From positions 1 through 17,934 of the forward strand of contig DHMZ01000015.1 in NCBI GenBank assembly GCA_002406055.1: 17,934 bases of DNA, in the 5' to 3' direction. Below, piece after piece: positions 15,533-17,934 of the stretch. Position numbers and translations under genes: made by a program. Under the pieces are notes generated by a model, which worked only from the letters and a program-made list of their open reading frames with translations, did not search any database and was not told the DNA's origin. This DNA comes from Spirochaetales bacterium UBA4629 (GTDB lineage: Bacteria; Spirochaetota; Spirochaetia; Sphaerochaetales; Sphaerochaetaceae). Numbering within the stretch: the stretch's first letter is position 1; the number at the start of each line of letters is the position of its first letter.

Positions 15533-16107
15533 TATCTTTTCTCCTCATTCTCATCTTCTATTCGTCTTAGATAGCTAATTTGATCCTCAAATAGGCCATC
15601 TACCCTTCTTACAATTAAAATTATTACAACTGCAAAAACTCCACTAAGAGCATCTGTAGTTATAAAATCGATTATTGATTCTATTTTTCCGCCAATAAAT
15701 AAAGAAACTATATAACGTCCTATCTGCATAAAAAGAGTTATCATAACAGCAAATAATGCAGATAATAGGCTACTGTTTCTTATTCTATCTTTGCCAACCT
15801 TCACTATCAGTGGATAGACCAAGAGAGAAAACAAATTCCCTATAACATAAACTAAAGTCTGATCTCCACTAGCTTTTAAAGACAGAGACAAAAACAGTCC
15901 CCCCAAAGCGGAATAAATAGAACCAAAAATCCCCCACCGTATATACACAATCAAAGTCAAAGCAGGAACTAAAGAAACGGTATAAGGCTGACTTTTAAAC
16001 CAAGCTGATCCAGAAATAGCAATAATAGTTTCAAATAGGCCTAAAAGAAAAGTCCAAATAACCAAATCTATTGACTTATATCTAATAAGGCTAGATTGTC
16101 TTTCCAC
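15532..16107 (-). CDS. ECF S-component-like membrane protein heading the importer operon
   Basis: The 191-residue protein has five or six likely helices (about 13-32, 42-57, 60-76, 84-104, 112-135, 148-166). The sequence QPYTVSLVPALTLIVYIRWG followed by a Gly-spaced helix (GSIYSALGG) resembles substrate-binding (S) components of energy-coupling factor transporters. These are small proteins that bind a vitamin or metal and need an ECF T-subunit and ATPases; no T-subunit is visible here. A charged tail (DGLFEDQISYLRRIEDENEEKR) ends it. The start is GTG at 16107 with AAGGAG five bases before. It heads the operon and overlaps the LplB-type permease by one base. I recall similar genes beside LplB-type permeases in Clostridia; function unknown. 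Confidence 0.7.
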   Translation of the reverse strand: MERQSSLIRYKSIDLVIWTFLLGLFETIIAISGSAWFKSQPYTVSLVPALTLIVYIRWGIFGSIYSALGGLFLSLSLKASGDQTLVYVIGNLFSLLVYPLIVKVGKDRIRNSSLLSALFAVMITLFMQIGRYIVSLFIGGKIESIIDFITTDALSGVFAVVIILIVRRVDGLFEDQISYLRRIEDENEEKR

Positions 16108-16129
16108 TTTTACTCCTTGATTTTTTAAA

Positions 16130-16159
16130 ATATTAACTAAGGTATTTTTTTATTTTCAA
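16130..16159 (-). promoter_or_regulatory. Possible promoter of the carbohydrate ABC operon
   Basis: On the minus strand, TTGAAA (16154-16159, five of six to the -35 consensus) is followed after 18 bases by TAATAT (16130-16135, four of six). The start would fall about 16 bases before the GTG at 16107. Reading from the GH28 gene across this 101-base gap is also possible, as no terminator is seen in it. Confidence 0.4.
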
Positions 16160-16163
16160 ATCC

Positions 16164-16175
16164 TTGTCGTAACAA
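16164..16175. promoter_or_regulatory. Possible regulator site (TTGT-N4-ACAA)
   Basis: A four-base dyad with a four-base spacer lies five bases upstream of the proposed -35, a place for an activator. The arms are short and could occur by chance in AT-rich DNA. No candidate regulator gene is next to it. Confidence 0.2.
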
Positions 16176-16208
16176 TTCATAGATTTGTCAGAAAAGTGCA
16201 ATTTTTAT

Positions 16209-17549
16209 CTATTGCTCAATTACAAGACTATCTACGCCCTCAACCACCACATTTTCCATCTTTATATCGGCAAAACGCTTTCTTATCGATTTCTCTTCAA
16301 CGTCAGGTAATCCCCTATACATTTCAGATTCTTTTGGCTTAATTTCTGAAGCGCTATTTACAGAAAAATAAGAATCTTTGATTAATAGATTCTCAATCCT
16401 AGATTCAGGAAGACCAACGATAAAGCCAGCAGAGCTTTTACAGTTTTTTGCAACAATGCCTTCTATTGTGATATTTTTAATCTTTGGTGTTTCTTTATTT
16501 ATTTCTTTCGTTTCAAGAGAAAATAAAGAATCATCTGTCGCTCCACACTTATAGTACATATTGAAAGCAATAGGACAGAGAGAGTCGATTATGTTTAAAT
16601 GAGAGAAGAGGATGTTCTCAATCTTTCCTCCACGTCCCCTTCTTGTTTTAACTCTTACTCCTCTATCTGTTCCAAGAAAATTGCAATTTTTGAATGTTAC
16701 GTTTTTTATGCCAGCAGCTGTTTCACTGCCAATAACAGCACCACCATGAGCCGAAGTAACTGTACACTCTTCAATAAGAACAGATTCTGTTGGAATGTTT
16801 ACAAATATTCCGTCTTCTCCGGCGCCACTTTTAAGACAAAGGCCATCATCTCCAACGTTGATCAAGCATCCTTTTATGTGGACATCCTTACAAGAATCAA
16901 TATCTATTGCATCTGTGTTAGGACTATCAGAAGGATTAACAATAGTTACATTTTCAATTTCAACTTTTTCTGAGAAGATTGGATGGACTGTCCAGAATGG
17001 AGAATTCATTATTTTTACAGAGCTAATTCTCACATTTTTACAGCTATTAAACTCAATAAGAGATGGGCGCAAAAACTGAGATTTTCTTCCACCACCACCC
17101 TCAGGTTGTCTTTCATAACCTACATTCAAAAGTGCAAGTCTTTTTTCGTAGCTCTTTTCCGGCTTTGGAGAGTGCAACTTCTTCTCTCTTGCCTCTTTCC
17201 ACCATTTTTCACCACTACCATCAATTATGCCTTTTCCTTCTATTGATATATTTTCGCTATTTTCTGCATAAATGCATGGATGCATGCTCCAACATCTAAC
17301 GCCTTCCCAACGTGTATATACAGGAGGATATAACTCAGGATCATCTATAAACTTCAAGATAGCACTAGGCGATAAATTCAAACCTGAATTAGAACTTATT
17401 TTTATTGGGCCTGTTAAAAAGACACCAGAAGGAATATCTACAATAATGCCTGGCTTAGAAAAGGCCAAACTAAATGCACTAGTGTTGTCATAGCATCCAT
17501 CACCTTTTCCACCAAATTCTGTAATACTAATGTGTATTTTATTATCCAT
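16209..17549 (-). CDS. GH28 polygalacturonase-like glycosidase, apparently cytoplasmic
   Basis: The 446-residue protein has the right-handed beta-helix pattern of glycoside hydrolase family 28, which hydrolyses galacturonic acid linkages in pectin. Conserved blocks in order: FGGKGDG-x-x-DNT at 12-23, GIIDGSGEKWW at 107-117, SPNTDAIDID at 209-218, GDDGLCLKSG at 233-242, AHGG with His268, and RVKT at 299-302. The three catalytic aspartates (213, 234, 235) are present. There is no signal peptide, so it should act inside the cell, probably removing galacturonate or related units from imported oligosaccharides, as exo-acting bacterial GH28 enzymes do. It lies 101 bases upstream of, and in the same direction as, the ABC operon. 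The ATG at 17549 lacks a clear ribosome-binding site. Exact specificity (homogalacturonan or rhamnogalacturonan) cannot be told. Confidence 0.9.
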   Translation of the reverse strand: MDNKIHISITEFGGKGDGCYDNTSAFSLAFSKPGIIVDIPSGVFLTGPIKISSNSGLNLSPSAILKFIDDPELYPPVYTRWEGVRCWSMHPCIYAENSENISIEGKGIIDGSGEKWWKEAREKKLHSPKPEKSYEKRLALLNVGYERQPEGGGGRKSQFLRPSLIEFNSCKNVRISSVKIMNSPFWTVHPIFSEKVEIENVTIVNPSDSPNTDAIDIDSCKDVHIKGCLINVGDDGLCLKSGAGEDGIFVNIPTESVLIEECTVTSAHGGAVIGSETAAGIKNVTFKNCNFLGTDRGVRVKTRRGRGGKIENILFSHLNIIDSLCPIAFNMYYKCGATDDSLFSLETKEINKETPKIKNITIEGIVAKNCKSSAGFIVGLPESRIENLLIKDSYFSVNSASEIKPKESEMYRGLPDVEEKSIRKRFADIKMENVVVEGVDSLVIEQ

Positions 17550-17599
17550 ACCATTTTATTTTTATCTGCTTCTTAAATATAAAAACGTTCAATGATAGG

Positions 17600-17755
17600 A
17601 TTTATCCGTAGTGAACTACCTCATCCTAACAAGTTAAGGGAGAGGCTTCTAGTTTCTTTCTATCATTAGATAGCTTTTCGAGTCTGCTCTGTCGCCTTTT
17701 TGCAGCAGAGTCTGACGCTCTCTCCACTGGAGTACTCGTGCGTTCCACACAAGTG
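17600..17755 (-). ncRNA. Candidate omega-RNA overlapping the tnpB 3' end
   Basis: In IS200/IS605 elements the guide RNA of TnpB (omega-RNA) is transcribed from the 3' part of tnpB through the right end of the element. Here that region includes the codons for the common C-terminal run ERTSTPVE and the hairpin at 17608-17619. Within it CTCTG and CAGAG arms can pair. The extent is inferred from the family; no secondary structure was computed. Confidence 0.3.
17608..17619. repeat. Subterminal hairpin of the IS200/IS605-type right end
   Basis: GTAGT and ACTAC form a five-pair inverted repeat with GA between (or four pairs with a TGAA loop), seven bases beyond the tnpB stop codon. IS200/IS605 elements carry such imperfect hairpins near their ends for recognition by the TnpA transposase. 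The exact element boundary, likely between about 17575 and 17607, cannot be set without an empty site. Confidence 0.5.
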
Positions 17756-17934
17756 CAGGTTATTTCTCCTAAACCTGCAAGAAGGATTGTTTTTGCACTC
17801 TTTACATCGCGGTCTTCCCTGTAACCACATTTTTGACAGACATATGTTCTGTCTTTCAGTGTTATATCGTCTTTAACATTTCCACATATAGGGCAAAGCT
17901 TTGTAGATGGGAAGAACCTATCAATAACTATTAC
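17626..17934 (-). CDS. tnpB: TnpB RNA-guided nuclease, C-terminal part (runs off right edge)
   Basis: The minus-strand frame from 17934 to the TAG at 17626-17628 encodes the last 102 residues of a TnpB/OrfB protein of IS200/IS605-type elements. It contains VIDRFFPSTKLCPICGN, then TYVCQKCGYREDRDVKSAKT. These are the four-cysteine zinc finger (C-x-x-C ... C-x-x-C) inserted in the RuvC-like nuclease and the last RuvC aspartate in DRD. The tail ERTSTPVERASDSAAKRRQ is typical of these proteins. TnpB is an omega-RNA-guided DNA nuclease that helps retain the element at donor sites. The remaining RuvC residues are outside the window, so activity cannot be judged. The visible C-terminus is intact and full length. 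Confidence 0.93.
   Translation of the reverse strand, partial: VIVIDRFFPSTKLCPICGNVKDDITLKDRTYVCQKCGYREDRDVKSAKTILLAGLGEITCTCVERTSTPVERASDSAAKRRQSRLEKLSNDRKKLEASPLTC

Noticed and set aside
16108..16208. Terminator between GH28 and the ABC operon
   Set aside because: Only weak, distant five-base pairings are visible and no stem with a T-run follows the GH28 stop codon.
16599..17493. Several plus-strand frames opposite the GH28 gene
   Set aside because: GH28 motifs are clear on the minus strand; the opposite frames are cysteine/phenylalanine-rich shadows without start signals.
1..17934. CRISPR array, tandem repeats, riboswitch or prophage genes
   Set aside because: No regularly spaced repeats, no recognisable riboswitch leader before the operons and no phage structural or integrase genes were seen on reading both strands.

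Overview
The window is AT-rich (about one third GC by eye) bacterial DNA. It looks like accessory and metabolic chromosome from an anaerobic, carbohydrate-using spirochaete (Treponema/Sphaerochaeta-like). The best clue is the solute-binding protein, whose export signal ends in ALFA followed by NGGKE, a pattern I associate with spirochaete periplasmic proteins. Neither serine tRNA encodes CCA. Several sugar-transport genes also resemble Clostridia/Lachnospiraceae proteins from memory, so a Firmicute host or horizontal exchange cannot be excluded.

Layout. 1-968: the N-terminal part of a transposase running off the left edge, beside a decayed C-terminal fragment of an ABC-2 type exporter permease with an in-frame stop. 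1015-1642: tRNA-Ser(CGA), a short DtxR/MntR-type metalloregulator only 29 bases behind it, then tRNA-Ser(GGA). 1824-5454: a LysR-type regulator diverging from a three-gene ion-transport operon (unknown small membrane protein, CPA2 cation/proton antiporter, divergent MgtC/SapB-like protein), with two back-to-back promoters whose -35 boxes form an inverted repeat. 5433-6797: a MATE exporter convergent with the MgtC-like gene. 6870-6897: a terminator. 6921-16107: a ten-gene minus-strand carbohydrate ABC transporter operon. 16209-17549: a cytosolic-looking GH28 polygalacturonase. 17600-17934: the 3' end of a TnpB gene (IS200/IS605 type) with a subterminal hairpin and probable omega-RNA region.

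How the genes work together. The minus-strand block is best read as a pectin-oligosaccharide uptake locus. A very large binding protein and two LplB/YtcP-type permeases form the core importer. GH28 would cut imported oligogalacturonides in the cytoplasm. The operon also carries a polytopic protein resembling an ECF S component at its head, two MsmX/UgpC-type ATPases instead of one, and four small uncharacterised four-helix membrane proteins. The latter group with the ATPases as two consecutive sets of [membrane, membrane, ATPase]. Almost all junctions overlap or abut, implying translational coupling. A strong hairpin after the binding-protein gene probably limits transcription into the accessory part. 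This expanded importer is the most likely undescribed system in the window.

Mobile-element traces at both edges show that the region is subject to insertion and decay. The TnpB element sits directly upstream of the GH28 gene.
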